The notes under the pieces are model-generated. The model had not been told where the DNA came from and ran no database searches. It worked only from the letters and a program-made list of their open reading frames with translations. A program made the translations under genes and the position numbers. A stretch of DNA of 64,000 bases from JBBIPZ01 sp037442505 [NCBI: Deltaproteobacteria bacterium]. Lineage in GTDB: Bacteria; CALINM01. Location: contig JBBIPZ010000002.1 of the NCBI GenBank assembly GCA_037442505.1, positions 8,085 to 72,084 on the forward strand, read 5' to 3'. Positions 45,754 through 54,265 of this stretch are shown here, piece after piece; within the stretch, counting starts at the first letter, position 1; every line of letters begins with the position of its first letter.

Positions 45754-46532
45754 AATTGCCCCCTAATAATCTTTCTTGCAAAAATAAGGAAGCCGGTGTG
45801 TGCTGTCATTGTATCATCAGGACGTAGTCTATCTGGAACTGTTTTGTAATTGCGTAACATTATTTCTACGACTTCATTCATAAAAAAATCTGTATTTTCA
45901 AGTGTTCTAAGTACATCAACCACCTGATTTGTCGTTGGAACAAAAACACACAGGCTGCCACCACTTTTTAAGGCATTAGATGCATGGGTTATATATCGTT
46001 CAGGGAATTTAACATCAAGAAAAACGGCGTCAACATCCTGTTCGTCAAAGCCAGATTCTATATCTTTATTTTTAAACAAAACAACGTCATTTAACCCTAA
46101 GCGTTTTAAATTTTCTGAGGCTAAGCTCATAAACTCATCTCGCGCTTCGTAAGAATAAAGTCTGCCATCAGGAAAAAGCGAGAATGCAAAAGCAGTAGCA
46201 GCGGAACCACTGCCAGAACCACATTCTATCATTCTTATTCCCGACCTGATGTTAAGCTTCAGAATAATAAAACCAAGATCCTTCGCATAAAGCACCTGAG
46301 TTTTACGTTTAATAAATTTAAGAAAGTCAGTAACAGTTGGTTTGAAAACGTAGTATTTAGAGCCTAAATGTGTAAAAACTAAAGTTCCAAATTCCTTTCC
46401 AACTATGTCAGAAAAAACAAGATTGCCATCCTTAGTTGAATAAGCCCCCTTTTCTTTGACTTGAATAAGGTGTTGCTCCTGCTTTGCAGAAACAAGAAGG
46501 ACGTAATCATTTACGTTTATTGTATTATGCAT
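45750..46532 (-). CDS. trmI: tRNA (adenine-58-N1)-methyltransferase TrmI
   Basis: 260 residues: an N-terminal beta-domain (VLLVSAKQEQHLIQVKEKG) and a class I methyltransferase domain with the SAM-binding MIECGSGSGSAATAFA near residue 110, SYEARDEF and VDAVFLDVKFPERYI. It methylates A58 in the T-loop, a modification associated with tRNA stability, often found in thermophiles. It heads the trmI-glmU-glmS unit. Confidence 0.93.
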   Translation of the reverse strand: MHNTINVNDYVLLVSAKQEQHLIQVKEKGAYSTKDGNLVFSDIVGKEFGTLVFTHLGSKYYVFKPTVTDFLKFIKRKTQVLYAKDLGFIILKLNIRSGIRMIECGSGSGSAATAFAFSLFPDGRLYSYEARDEFMSLASENLKRLGLNDVVLFKNKDIESGFDEQDVDAVFLDVKFPERYITHASNALKSGGSLCVFVPTTNQVVDVLRTLENTDFFMNEVVEIMLRNYKTVPDRLRPDDTMTAHTGFLIFARKIIRGQL

Positions 46533-46539
46533 TGCGTTT

Positions 46540-46545
46540 ATTATA
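46540..46545 (-). promoter_or_regulatory. -10 box of trmI-glmU-glmS, leaderless arrangement
   Basis: Consensus TATAAT on the minus strand ends seven bases before the trmI ATG at 46532. The -35 region is weak (TTGTTC at 15-base spacing). No Shine-Dalgarno site is present. Confidence 0.5.
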
Positions 46546-46576
46546 ACGTAAAATAGCTATGAACAAAAAGAAAAAC

Positions 46577-47218
46577 TTACTCAGATGTGATTTTGAAAGC
46601 CATTTTATCAAATTCCGTTACAAGGTCAACGTAGGAAATTTTGATTTTAGATTTAGGTGTTAGTTTAGTTGGGGCAAAGTTGATTACACCCGATATACCG
46701 GCATCCTCTAAGGTTATTAAAACCTCCTGTGCCACAGAAGCTGGCGTTGTGATGATAGCGATTTTTACGTTATACTTTTTTACTATTTCGCTTATTTTGT
46801 CCAGACTATAGACAGGTATTTCGTGTAAACCGAAAGTTGTGCCTATTTTTGTAGGATCTGTATCGAAAGCAGCAATAATGTTATATCCCTGTTTTTTCAG
46901 ATTTTCGTATGATAGTAATGCCTGTCCTAACTTTCCAAAACCCACAATGATAAGATTCCACTGTTTGTTAATGCCAAGAATTCCCTTAATATTCTCAAGG
47001 AGATGGTTTACAAAATACCCAACACCACGAACCCCAAACTCGCCAAAATAAGTTAAGTCTTTTCTAATCTGAGCAGCATTAAGCCCACTAATTTCAGAAA
47101 GTTTTGAAGAAGAGATCACCTCCACTCCATCCCGTTTGAGTTCTCTAAGGATACGATTGTAGATAGAGAGTCTTTTGATTGTTGCTTCAGGTATCTTTGG
47201 AAATTTATAAGTCTTCAT
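46577..47218 (-). CDS. rex: redox-sensing transcriptional repressor Rex
   Basis: 213 residues: N-terminal winged helix (IPEATIKRLSIYNRILREL, LSEISGLNAAQIRKDLTYFGEFG) and a Rossmann domain binding NADH (IIVGFGKLGQALLSY, AAFDTDPTKIG). Rex releases DNA when NADH is high and controls fermentation and respiratory genes. It is encoded downstream of the F0 operon, after a terminator. An inverted repeat overlaps its own promoter. Confidence 0.96.
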   Translation of the reverse strand: MKTYKFPKIPEATIKRLSIYNRILRELKRDGVEVISSSKLSEISGLNAAQIRKDLTYFGEFGVRGVGYFVNHLLENIKGILGINKQWNLIIVGFGKLGQALLSYENLKKQGYNIIAAFDTDPTKIGTTFGLHEIPVYSLDKISEIVKKYNVKIAIITTPASVAQEVLITLEDAGISGVINFAPTKLTPKSKIKISYVDLVTEFDKMAFKITSE

Positions 47219-47219
47219 T

Positions 47220-47240
47220 TTGACAATTATGTTTTATCAA
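47220..47240. promoter_or_regulatory. rex -10 box and overlapping inverted repeat
   Basis: Minus-strand CATAAT at 47226-47231 ends seven bases before the rex ATG. The repeat TTGACAA-N7-TTATCAA (47220-47240) overlaps it. The arms resemble Rex half-sites (TTGTGAA / TTGTTAA), but the spacing is wider than the usual 18-20 base Rex operator, so autoregulation is only suggested. Confidence 0.35.
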
Positions 47241-47254
47241 ATTCTTTAATAGGT

Positions 47255-47288
47255 TAAACAAAAGGCAAGGGGGACATTGTCGTCCCCC
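47255..47288 (-). terminator. terminator of the F0 ATP synthase operon
   Basis: GGGGGAC (47269-47275) pairs with GTCCCCC (47282-47288), six-base loop. On the minus strand the stem is followed by a T-rich stretch (TTGCCTTTTGTTT). It lies 12 bases beyond the atpE stop and separates the operon from rex. Confidence 0.85.
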
Positions 47289-47299
47289 TAAGTAAAAAA

Positions 47300-47632
47300 T
47301 TAGAGTTTTAAAACAAGCATCAGTGAGATAACAAGAGAGTAAATGACGAGAGACTCAATCATAGCAAGACCGATGATCATAGGTGTCACTATTTTACCAG
47401 AGGCATTGGGGTTTCTTGCTATACCGTCTAATGCGGTTGACAAACCTTTTGCCTGTGAAAGTGCGCCAAAAGCAGATGCAATAGCAATTCCAAAACCAGC
47501 TGCTATAGCGATAGCAACTTTAACAGATTCGGAAATCCCAGCAGCTGCAGCAGGGGCTGCACCTTCATTAGCGGCTGCAATGGAAGCCAATGCAAGCACG
47601 CCCAAAACTGATAGAGCAAAAATCTTCTTCAC
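47300..47632 (-). CDS. atpE: F-type ATP synthase subunit c, with N-terminal leader
   Basis: 110 residues, longer than the usual 70-90. An N-terminal signal-peptide-like stretch (KKIFALSVLGVLALASIAAA, residues 2-21) precedes two membrane helices joined by the polar loop IARNPNASGK. The ion-binding glutamate is Glu93; Ser94, Tyr98 and Gln60 are also present, matching the Gln/Glu-Ser/Tyr pattern of sodium-binding c-rings. The GTG at 47632 is chosen for its AAGGAGGAG ribosome-binding site; an ATG-less extension upstream would overlap atpB. Confidence 0.92.
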   Translation of the reverse strand: MKKIFALSVLGVLALASIAAANEGAAPAAAAGISESVKVAIAIAAGFGIAIASAFGALSQAKGLSTALDGIARNPNASGKIVTPMIIGLAMIESLVIYSLVISLMLVLKL

Positions 47633-47663
47633 TGTAACTCCTCCTTTCTTAATATATTTTCTC

Positions 47664-48371
47664 TTAATGCTCGCCGTGTTCGACAGCACCAGAGATGTAT
47701 GCCATTGAAAGTAAGCAAAAAACAAACGTTTGAACAAAACAAACAAATAATCCCAACACCATTATGGGTATCGGAACAAATAAAGGCACAAGTAGAATAA
47801 AAATGGCAGTAACAAGATGATCCCCCATTATGTTACCAAAAAGCCTCAATGAAAGTGATAATGGCCTTGCCAGATGTCCTATGATTTCTATCGGTATCAT
47901 GAGTGGTGCAAGCCACCAGAAAGGTCCTGCGAAATGTTTAAGATATGCAACACCATGCTCTTTTAGTCCATGGTAGTTATAAAGGATAAATACCGTAACA
48001 GCACAAGCAGCAGTTGTGTTTATGTTATCGGTTGGCGGATTAAACCCGGGAACCAGGCCAGAGAGGTTGGAAAAAAGAATAAATATCGCAGCAGAACCGA
48101 TTAAATAAAGAAACTTGCGTGCATGATGCCCTAAGGAATCCTCCATAATCTTCAAGATGCCTTCTAAAAGAAGTTCGCAAAAGTTTTTGAAAGTAAGTCT
48201 GTCGTCTGGTACAGCACCTTCTTCAGTGTGTTCCAGACGCCTTGTTCCAAAAAATACAATAAGTAAAACAATAGCTACGATCAATATTGCGTTTGATACA
48301 TGTCCCTGAAGCTGATTAACACCAGGGATTACAGATGCCCATGTAAAGGCTTCATGACCACCAGCAGCCAT
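47664..48371 (-). CDS. atpB: F-type ATP synthase subunit a
   Basis: 235 residues, five to six membrane helices, with the essential stator arginine Arg176 in LSLSLRLFGNIMGDH and the conserved VPGFNPPTDNINTT segment. It forms the ion half-channels against the c-ring. GGGGGAGG lies directly before the ATG at 48371, which sets the start over the in-frame ATG at 48386. It is followed by atpE. F1 subunit genes are not in this window. Confidence 0.96.
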   Translation of the reverse strand: MAAGGHEAFTWASVIPGVNQLQGHVSNAILIVAIVLLIVFFGTRRLEHTEEGAVPDDRLTFKNFCELLLEGILKIMEDSLGHHARKFLYLIGSAAIFILFSNLSGLVPGFNPPTDNINTTAACAVTVFILYNYHGLKEHGVAYLKHFAGPFWWLAPLMIPIEIIGHLARPLSLSLRLFGNIMGDHLVTAIFILLVPLFVPIPIMVLGLFVCFVQTFVFCLLSMAYISGAVEHGEH

Positions 48372-48388
48372 CTTTTCCTCCCCCATAT

Positions 48389-48763
48389 TTAGCGTTTAAA
48401 GTATAAAGCTACACTATTAAAAAGTATAGCAATAGGTAATATACTCAAGCCAAAAATAAAAATCAAGATATTTATTTCGATTTTTAAAATTATTATCGCT
48501 ATTGCACCAAAAACAAATAATATCTTCCCCCCCCACTCTATTGCAAGTTTTTTCTTAAAGCCTCCTTCACTAACCAATTTTAGAGCCAGCCGTTTTAACC
48601 AGTAAAGATTAAGTATAACAATGGCTGAGCCAAGAATAAAGCTTGCTATATTTTTTAATGAAAACTGCCACAGAGATATAAATAACAAGCCAATGACAAA
48701 CGTAGTAAGTGTTGTAAGTAAAAGAGTATCAATTGAATATTCCTTAGTTTTCGTTGTTTCCAT
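48389..48763 (-). CDS. ATP synthase subunit I (AtpI-like assembly factor)
   Basis: 124 residues with four predicted membrane helices and the central NLYWLKRLALKL segment typical of the ATP synthase I chain family, which aids c-ring assembly. It overlaps the AtpZ-like gene by 20 bases and precedes atpB. A run of eight G on the coding strand (C at 48527-48534) encodes Trp-Gly-Gly, so a one-base slip here would truncate the protein. Confidence 0.8.
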   Translation of the reverse strand: METTKTKEYSIDTLLLTTLTTFVIGLLFISLWQFSLKNIASFILGSAIVILNLYWLKRLALKLVSEGGFKKKLAIEWGGKILFVFGAIAIIILKIEINILIFIFGLSILPIAILFNSVALYFKR

Positions 48764-48983
48764 TTTTCTCGGCTGTCCTTTTTATCAGTAAAATTAAGTT
48801 TTTTATACCAGCTGCAAAACCAAACAGCAAAAACAAAAGGGTAAAGAGTGGCTTATAACGTTCGTTAAAAATATACTTATCAATAGCCCAGCCCATAGAT
48901 ATGCCAATCATCGTAGCAACGCCCATCTCGATGCCTATAGAGCTTAAATGTAAATATTTTCTGAACTCTTTTGCTTTACCCAT
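48744..48983 (-). CDS. AtpZ-like F0F1-ATPase accessory protein
   Basis: 79 residues: two membrane helices with the family pattern GIEMGVATMIGISMGWAIDKY and a second helix LFTLLFLLFGFAAGIKNLI. AtpZ/AtpI proteins help assemble sodium- or proton-type c-rings, and a magnesium or calcium transport role has been proposed. First gene of the F0 cluster, sharing one base with the hemL stop. Confidence 0.85.
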   Translation of the reverse strand: MGKAKEFRKYLHLSSIGIEMGVATMIGISMGWAIDKYIFNERYKPLFTLLFLLFGFAAGIKNLILLIKRTAEKNGNNEN

Positions 48984-50266
48984 TATAATAATTTTACTGT
49001 CTTTTTAAGGGCATCAAGTGTGATTTCGAGCTCTTTCTCACCATGTGCAAAAGAAACAAATGCTGCTTCAAACTGTGATGGAGGAAAGAAGACCCCATTT
49101 TCTAACAAACCTTTATAAACCTTTGCAAAAATAGCCGTATCGGATGTCTTTGCTGTTGCCCAGTCGTAAACCTGTTCTCCAGTAAAGAATACAGTAAACA
49201 TAGAACCAACCCTGTTAATGGTTACAGACAGTTTTTTTGAAAGTATTTCAAATATTTCATTACAAAGGGTTTCGGTGAAACTGTTAATTTTGGGGTAAAT
49301 ATTGTTTTGCTTTATAGCCCTGAGTGTAGCGATGCCTGCTGCCATAGCTAAAGGATTTCCAGATAATGTTCCAGCTTGATAAACAGGGCCTGATGGTGCG
49401 ACAAGCTGCATTATCTCTCTTTTTCCTCCATAGGCACCTACAGGTAGCCCTCCTCCTATGATTTTGCCAAAGCAGGTAAGATCTGGTTCTATTGAGTAAA
49501 GCTGCTGAGCACCGCCATAAGACAGGCGAAAACCTGTCATTACTTCGTCAAATATAAGGACTGCTTTATATCTTTTGGTGATTTCTCTTAAACCGCTTAG
49601 AAACCCTTCTTTTGGTATCAAAACCCCCATATTTCCTACCACTGGTTCCAGTATAACGGCAGCAATATCATCTTCATATCGTGAAAAAAGCTGTTCAACA
49701 GAAGCGAGATTATTAAACTCTGCAACAAGGGTGTTTTTTGCATAATCTTCTGGAACTCCCGGACTATCAGGGATACCTAATGTAGCTGCACCAGAACCCG
49801 CTTTAACAAGTAGTCCATCCGCATGACCGTGATAGCAGCCATTAAATTTAATGATCTTGTTTCTCTTTGTGTAAGCCCTTGCAACCCTGATTGCGCTCAT
49901 CGTAGCTTCTGTCCCGGAGTTCACAAATCGCACCATCTCCATTGCAGGAAAGGCATCTAATACAAGTTCAGCTAAGATAACTTCATTCTCAGAAGAAGTT
50001 CCAAAACTGGTTCCATTTTGTAAAGCGTTCTGTATTGCATTGACAACATCAGGGAAGTTGTGACCCAAGATCATCGGCCCCCACGAGCCTACATAATCAA
50101 CATACACATTTTCATCTAAATCAACAAGGTAAGCACCTATAGCCTTTTTTGTAAAAATAGGTGTGCCGCCGATTGCTTTGAAAGCCCTAACAGGACTATT
50201 GACCCCGCCGGGTAGCAACGTTAAAGCCTTTTCATAAAGTTTTTGAGTGTGTTCTCTACTGTTCAT
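48983..50266 (-). CDS. hemL: glutamate-1-semialdehyde 2,1-aminomutase
   Basis: PLP enzyme giving 5-aminolevulinate in the C5 tetrapyrrole pathway, which also supplies the cobalamin precursor. 427 residues with [15 protein letters not shown] at the N-terminus, [29 protein letters not shown] and the PLP lysine in [16 protein letters not shown] near residue 265. CAGGAGA precedes the ATG. It is divergent from the nuo island. Confidence 0.97.
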   Translation of the reverse strand: MNSREHTQKLYEKALTLLPGGVNSPVRAFKAIGGTPIFTKKAIGAYLVDLDENVYVDYVGSWGPMILGHNFPDVVNAIQNALQNGTSFGTSSENEVILAELVLDAFPAMEMVRFVNSGTEATMSAIRVARAYTKRNKIIKFNGCYHGHADGLLVKAGSGAATLGIPDSPGVPEDYAKNTLVAEFNNLASVEQLFSRYEDDIAAVILEPVVGNMGVLIPKEGFLSGLREITKRYKAVLIFDEVMTGFRLSYGGAQQLYSIEPDLTCFGKIIGGGLPVGAYGGKREIMQLVAPSGPVYQAGTLSGNPLAMAAGIATLRAIKQNNIYPKINSFTETLCNEIFEILSKKLSVTINRVGSMFTVFFTGEQVYDWATAKTSDTAIFAKVYKGLLENGVFFPPSQFEAAFVSFAHGEKELEITLDALKKTVKLL

Positions 50267-50299
50267 ATCACTTCTCCTGCGGTTTTTTAAACTGCTAAT

Positions 50300-50328
50300 A
50301 TAATATATTTTTCTCGCAATGTATTCAA
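50300..50328 (-). promoter_or_regulatory. hemL promoter
   Basis: Minus strand: TTGAAT (50323-50328), a 17-base spacer and TATTAT (50300-50305). The leader of about 25 bases carries a Shine-Dalgarno site. Confidence 0.55.
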
Positions 50329-50378
50329 GTTAAAATCAGAAGTTTTTTTAGTTTTTTTTAATAAAACTCAAATTTTTG

Positions 50379-50408
50379 TTGACAAAGCGGTTTTTTATTT
50401 TATATGTT
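50379..50408 (+). promoter_or_regulatory. promoter of the first nuo cluster
   Basis: Consensus TTGACA (50379-50384) with TATATG (50401-50406) or TATGTT (50403-50408) as -10. The leader contains a run of eight G (50440-50447) that also serves as the ribosome-binding region of nuoA. Confidence 0.6.
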
Positions 50409-50455
50409 ATTTGCTTGTAAGTAGAAGCATATACTTTTTGGGGGGGGATAGTAGA

Positions 50456-50812
50456 GTGCTGCATAGTTATATTTATGTCTTTTTGTTCAGCATCATCAGC
50501 GTTGTTTTTGTTACCCTTGTAACGTTAATTCCCAAATTAATCAGTCCTAAGGCAGTCGGAGAAAAGACTCTTACCACTTACGAGTGTGGAGAGGAACCTA
50601 TCGGTGAAGCCTGGATACAGTTCAATGTGAGATATTATCTGATTGCGTTGCTTTTTGTAGCTTTTGATGTTGAGGTATCATTTCTTATACCATGGGCTAT
50701 GGTCTTTCGTGATCTGCAGGGGCTTATCTTCTGGTTTGAAGTTTTTCTATTTTTAGCCATACTTGCCGTGGCTCTTGTCTATGCGTGGGCAAAAGGAGTG
50801 TTTGAATGGTAA
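50456..50812 (+). CDS. nuoA: NADH-quinone oxidoreductase subunit A (cluster 1)
   Basis: 118 residues, three membrane helices, with [22 protein letters not shown] between the first and second (partly quoted) and the [12 protein letters not shown] segment. It is part of the complex I membrane arm near the quinone site. The GTG at 50456 is chosen because the G-rich ribosome-binding stretch ends eight bases upstream and the first helix starts there. Its end overlaps nuoB by seven bases. Confidence 0.93.
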   Translation: MLHSYIYVFLFSIISVVFVTLVTLIPKLISPKAVGEKTLTTYECGEEPIGEAWIQFNVRYYLIALLFVAFDVEVSFLIPWAMVFRDLQGLIFWFEVFLFLAILAVALVYAWAKGVFEW

Positions 50813-51291
50813 AGATTCCTGAAAAAGTAGAAGTTCCCTATGTTTATGGGATTAAATTTGCTGTTCTTGAAGATGTGCTTAACTGGTGCAGAAAAAACTC
50901 TCTCTGGCCAGCGACATTTGGATTGGCGTGTTGCGCTATAGAAATGATGGCGGCAGGTGCTGCGAGATTCGACTTAGACAGGTTTGGCGCTGGTGTCTTC
51001 AGACCATCCCCACGTCAAGCTGACCTTATGATTGTTGCAGGTACAGTTACCAAAAAAATGGCAAGCAGAGTCAAAACACTTTATGAACAGATGCCAGCAC
51101 CCAAGTATGTGTTAGCTTTGGGGGCGTGTGCAATCTCCGGAGGTGTTTTTTCAAAGGATGCTTATGGTGTTGTAAAGGGAGTTGATAGCTTTTTGCCGGT
51201 TGATGTTTATGTTCCAGGTTGTCCGCCAAGACCAGAGGCTTTGATAAATGGTTTGTTAAGGCTTCAGGAAAAAATTCAAAAAGGGAGATAG
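50806..51291 (+). CDS. nuoB: NADH-quinone oxidoreductase subunit B (cluster 1)
   Basis: 161 residues carrying the terminal N2 iron-sulfur cluster. The four ligands are visible: Cys42-Cys43 ([10 protein letters not shown]), Cys108 (GACAISGG) and Cys139 ([10 protein letters not shown]). It passes electrons to quinone at the NuoB/NuoD interface. It overlaps nuoA and is followed by nuoC after three bases. Confidence 0.97.
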   Translation: MVKIPEKVEVPYVYGIKFAVLEDVLNWCRKNSLWPATFGLACCAIEMMAAGAARFDLDRFGAGVFRPSPRQADLMIVAGTVTKKMASRVKTLYEQMPAPKYVLALGACAISGGVFSKDAYGVVKGVDSFLPVDVYVPGCPPRPEALINGLLRLQEKIQKGR

Positions 51292-51294
51292 CTT

Positions 51295-51726
51295 ATGGCA
51301 CTTGTGGCTCTGGTTGACAACTTTAGTTTAACTAAGATAGATATAAGCTATGAAGCTAAAGGTTTTAATCACGCATATCTTCTCGAAAAAAAAGAGGAGA
51401 TTGTTGACATAGCGAAGGCCTTTAAAGATGAGGGCTACTTTTTAGAAACAATAACCGCATTTGATAAAGGTGATGGCTTAAGAATGATTTATCTTTTTAA
51501 TGTGCATCACAAAGTGCATAGAACTGCTGTTTATTTTGATTCACCATATGATGCAGAATTACAGTCAATCACAAACGTTTTTCCATCTGCCAACTGGTTC
51601 GAATCAGAGGTTTATGATATGTTCGGTGTAACTTTCAAAGGACATCCAGACCTGAAAAGGTTGCTTACACCAGAAGGTATGAAAGGATTTCCGCTTTTAA
51701 AATCTTGGAAGCCAGAAGAGGAATAG
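51295..51726 (+). CDS. nuoC: NADH-quinone oxidoreductase subunit C (cluster 1)
   Basis: 143 residues with the 30-kDa subunit signature near the C-terminus (ESEVYDMFGVTFKGHPDL). It is shorter and more divergent than the cluster 2 copy. It is part of the connecting module, separate from NuoD here (not fused as in some enterobacteria). Confidence 0.93.
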   Translation: MALVALVDNFSLTKIDISYEAKGFNHAYLLEKKEEIVDIAKAFKDEGYFLETITAFDKGDGLRMIYLFNVHHKVHRTAVYFDSPYDAELQSITNVFPSANWFESEVYDMFGVTFKGHPDLKRLLTPEGMKGFPLLKSWKPEEE

Positions 51727-51728
51727 TA

Positions 51729-52835
51729 ATGGATACAGTCAAAGAGATTAAAAAAGATTTCTTTATCAACATGGGGCCGCAACACCCATCTACTCATGGT
51801 GTTTTAAGGATTGTGCTAAACGTAGAGGGTGAAAAGGTTTTGTCTTCGGAAACTGTTTTAGGCTATGCCCACAGAGGCGTGGAGAAGATGGCTGAAAGCA
51901 AAACATATATTCAGATGATGCCGGTGATGGATAGATTTGATTATGTATCATCAATGTTGTTTGAATGGGGCTATGTTGGCGCATTGGAAAAGGCACTGGG
52001 AGTAAAGGTACCAGAGAGGGCAGAGTATATCAGGGTTATAATGGGCGAGCTCAACCGTATCGCATCTCACCTATTATGGGTGGGTGCTTTTTTACTTGAT
52101 TTAGGTGCTTTTACGCCGTTTTTGTGGGTTTTCGATGCGAGAGAACGCATCATGGATATGTTTGAAGAAGTTACAGGACAGAGAATGACAAATAATTATT
52201 TCAGGATTGGTGGTGTGAAAGATGATTTGACACCACAATTTTTCAAGATGCTCCAAGACTTTCTAAAGATGATAAGGGAAAGAATGAAAGATACCGAAGA
52301 TCTGATAGAGAGCATCATCTTTCTTGAGAGGGTTAAAGATATTGGTTTTATTTCAAAGCAAGATGTTATTGACTATGGACTTACTGGTCCTGTAGCGAGA
52401 GGTTCGGGCTTTTCTTACGATTTAAGAAAGAACGAGCCATATTCTGTTTATGATAAGATAGATTTCGAAATTCCAGTTGGAGAAAAGGGCGATTGCTACG
52501 ATAGATACAAAGTTAGAATGAAGGAAGTTATTCAGTCTGTCAGGATTGTAGAGCAGGCATTAAACTTATTGCCGGATGGTCCTTACACAGAAAAATCCCC
52601 AAAAGTAGTTAAGTTGCCAGAAGGCGAGTATTATAATGCAGTAGAGACGTCGAGGGGGCTTTTAGGCGTTTATATTGTGAGTGATGGTTCTACAAAACCA
52701 GCAAGATTTAAGCTAAGAGATCCTGCTTTTTCAAACTTGAGCATTCTTGACAAACTGTTGCCCGGGAATAAAATTTCTGACGTTGTAGCTATATTGGGAA
52801 GCATAGACGTAGTTATTCCAGAAATAGATCGGTAG
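51729..52835 (+). CDS. nuoD: NADH-quinone oxidoreductase subunit D (cluster 1)
   Basis: 368 residues related to the large subunit of NiFe hydrogenases but without the nickel-binding cysteines. Visible: NMGPQHPSTHGVLR with the quinone-site histidine, GYAHRGVEKMAE, and the C-terminal DVVAILGSIDVVIPEIDR. The ATG at 51729 follows GAGGAATAGTA; an upstream start at 51705 would overlap nuoC. Confidence 0.96.
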   Translation: MDTVKEIKKDFFINMGPQHPSTHGVLRIVLNVEGEKVLSSETVLGYAHRGVEKMAESKTYIQMMPVMDRFDYVSSMLFEWGYVGALEKALGVKVPERAEYIRVIMGELNRIASHLLWVGAFLLDLGAFTPFLWVFDARERIMDMFEEVTGQRMTNNYFRIGGVKDDLTPQFFKMLQDFLKMIRERMKDTEDLIESIIFLERVKDIGFISKQDVIDYGLTGPVARGSGFSYDLRKNEPYSVYDKIDFEIPVGEKGDCYDRYKVRMKEVIQSVRIVEQALNLLPDGPYTEKSPKVVKLPEGEYYNAVETSRGLLGVYIVSDGSTKPARFKLRDPAFSNLSILDKLLPGNKISDVVAILGSIDVVIPEIDR

Positions 52836-52844
52836 GAGGCAAAA

Positions 52845-53807
52845 GTGGAAGCGCTTTCAGGTAGCATATTCTTCAACATAATTTTAAGTATCATCGGCGT
52901 TATGGTTGTATTTACCATAAACGCTTTATTTGCTGTCTGGCTTGAGAGAAAGGTCTCTGCTCATATTCAATTAAGACTCGGACCAATGGAAGTAGGTTTT
53001 CACGGAGCCATACAGAGTGCTGCAGATGGAATTAAGCTTATCGGAAAAGAAATTATAACGCCTAAGGGTGTTGATAAAAAACTGTTTCCACTTGCACCTT
53101 ATCTGGTGTTCTTTCCTTCGTTGTTGATGTTTGTTGTGATACCTTTTTCTGACAAACTTCAGGTGCAGGATCTTAACATTGGATTGCTTTACTTTTTTAG
53201 CATTTCGTGTATCGCTACCATAGGAATATTTATGGCTGGCTGGGCTTCCAACAATAAGTATTCTTTAATGGGTGCAGTCAGGTCTATCGCACAGTCTATT
53301 GCTTACGAAATTCCGATAATTTTGAGTATTCTTGGAGTTATAATTATCGCCCAGTCGTTAAAATTGTCAGATATTGTTGCGAAACAAAACATCTGGTATA
53401 TAGTTATACAGCCAGTAGCCTTTATCGTTTATATAATAGCAGCGATAGCAGAGTTAAACAGGACACCATTTGATATACCTGAAGCAGAATCGGAACTTGT
53501 AGCCGGGTTCCATACAGAATATTCAGGTATGAGATTTGCCATTTTCTTCATGGCAGAATATACAAACATGTTTCTTGTTGCAGCGATGGCGACAACACTG
53601 TTTCTGGGTGGCTGGAGGGGACCGATATTACCACCCGTTGTCTGGTTTTTTATAAAGACTTACGCAATAGTGTTTTTAATAATCTGGGTTAGATGGGCCT
53701 TCCCGCGTTTAAGACCTGACCAGCTGATGAATTTTTGCTGGAAGTTTTTGCTGCCACTTGCATTGTTAAATTTACTTATTACCACGTTTTTATTGAAACT
53801 ATTTTAA
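52845..53807 (+). CDS. nuoH: NADH-quinone oxidoreductase subunit H (cluster 1)
   Basis: 320 residues, eight membrane helices, with AVWLERKVSAHIQLRLGPM and the conserved NRTPFDIPEAESELVAGFH loop of the quinone chamber. GTG start behind AGGAGGCAAAA. It anchors the connecting arm to the membrane. Confidence 0.97.
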   Translation: MEALSGSIFFNIILSIIGVMVVFTINALFAVWLERKVSAHIQLRLGPMEVGFHGAIQSAADGIKLIGKEIITPKGVDKKLFPLAPYLVFFPSLLMFVVIPFSDKLQVQDLNIGLLYFFSISCIATIGIFMAGWASNNKYSLMGAVRSIAQSIAYEIPIILSILGVIIIAQSLKLSDIVAKQNIWYIVIQPVAFIVYIIAAIAELNRTPFDIPEAESELVAGFHTEYSGMRFAIFFMAEYTNMFLVAAMATTLFLGGWRGPILPPVVWFFIKTYAIVFLIIWVRWAFPRLRPDQLMNFCWKFLLPLALLNLLITTFLLKLF

Positions 53808-53821
53808 AAAAGAGGGGTTCA

Positions 53822-54265
53822 ATGAAGGCTTCTTATTTTGAAAAGGTGAAGATTGGAATAGATACAATAGTAAAGGGATTGTTGCTTTCTTTTTCCTACC
53901 TGCTTAAAAAACCATCAACATTACAGTATCCACACGAAAAAAAGGTGATTGCTGAAAGATATAGAGGCTCAATCAGATTAAAGAAAAATGAAGCTGGTGA
54001 GCTTAAATGTATTGCTTGTGGAAACTGTGAAAGGATTTGTCCTGCCAGTGCGATAAAGATGACTACATTTACTCCTGAAGGCGAAAAGAAAAAGAAGCTT
54101 TCTGAATATTATGTTGATTTAGGGCTTTGCATCTATTGTGGGCTTTGTGTTGATAGTTGTCCTGTAGATGCAATTGAACATTCTAATGTTTATGAGGTGT
54201 CAGAAGTGGAAAAAGATAAACTTGTTCTTAGGCTTGATGTATTAGGAGAGAAAGATGCTAAATGA
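53822..54265 (+). CDS. nuoI: NADH-quinone oxidoreductase subunit I (cluster 1)
   Basis: 147 residues with two 4Fe-4S motifs for clusters N6a and N6b: CIACGNCERICPA and CIYCGLCVDSCPVDA. The N-terminal amphipathic helix (KVKIGIDTIVKGLLLSF) lies on the membrane. The ATG at 53822 behind AGAGGGG is used; the same frame is open upstream but overlaps nuoH. Confidence 0.96.
   Translation: MKASYFEKVKIGIDTIVKGLLLSFSYLLKKPSTLQYPHEKKVIAERYRGSIRLKKNEAGELKCIACGNCERICPASAIKMTTFTPEGEKKKKLSEYYVDLGLCIYCGLCVDSCPVDAIEHSNVYEVSEVEKDKLVLRLDVLGEKDAK

Noticed and set aside
47343-47708. 121-residue open frame antisense to atpE and the end of atpB
   Set aside because: Low-complexity Ala/Pro-rich frame that mirrors the alanine-rich c-subunit on the other strand; no ribosome-binding site.
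48983-49010. Separate promoter for the F0 operon inside the end of hemL
   Set aside because: TTGATG and TAAAAT are present but only 15 bases apart; too weak to claim without transcript data.
53735-53821. N-terminal extension of nuoI
   Set aside because: It overlaps nuoH in another frame; the ATG at 53822 has a ribosome-binding site and gives the normal NuoI length.
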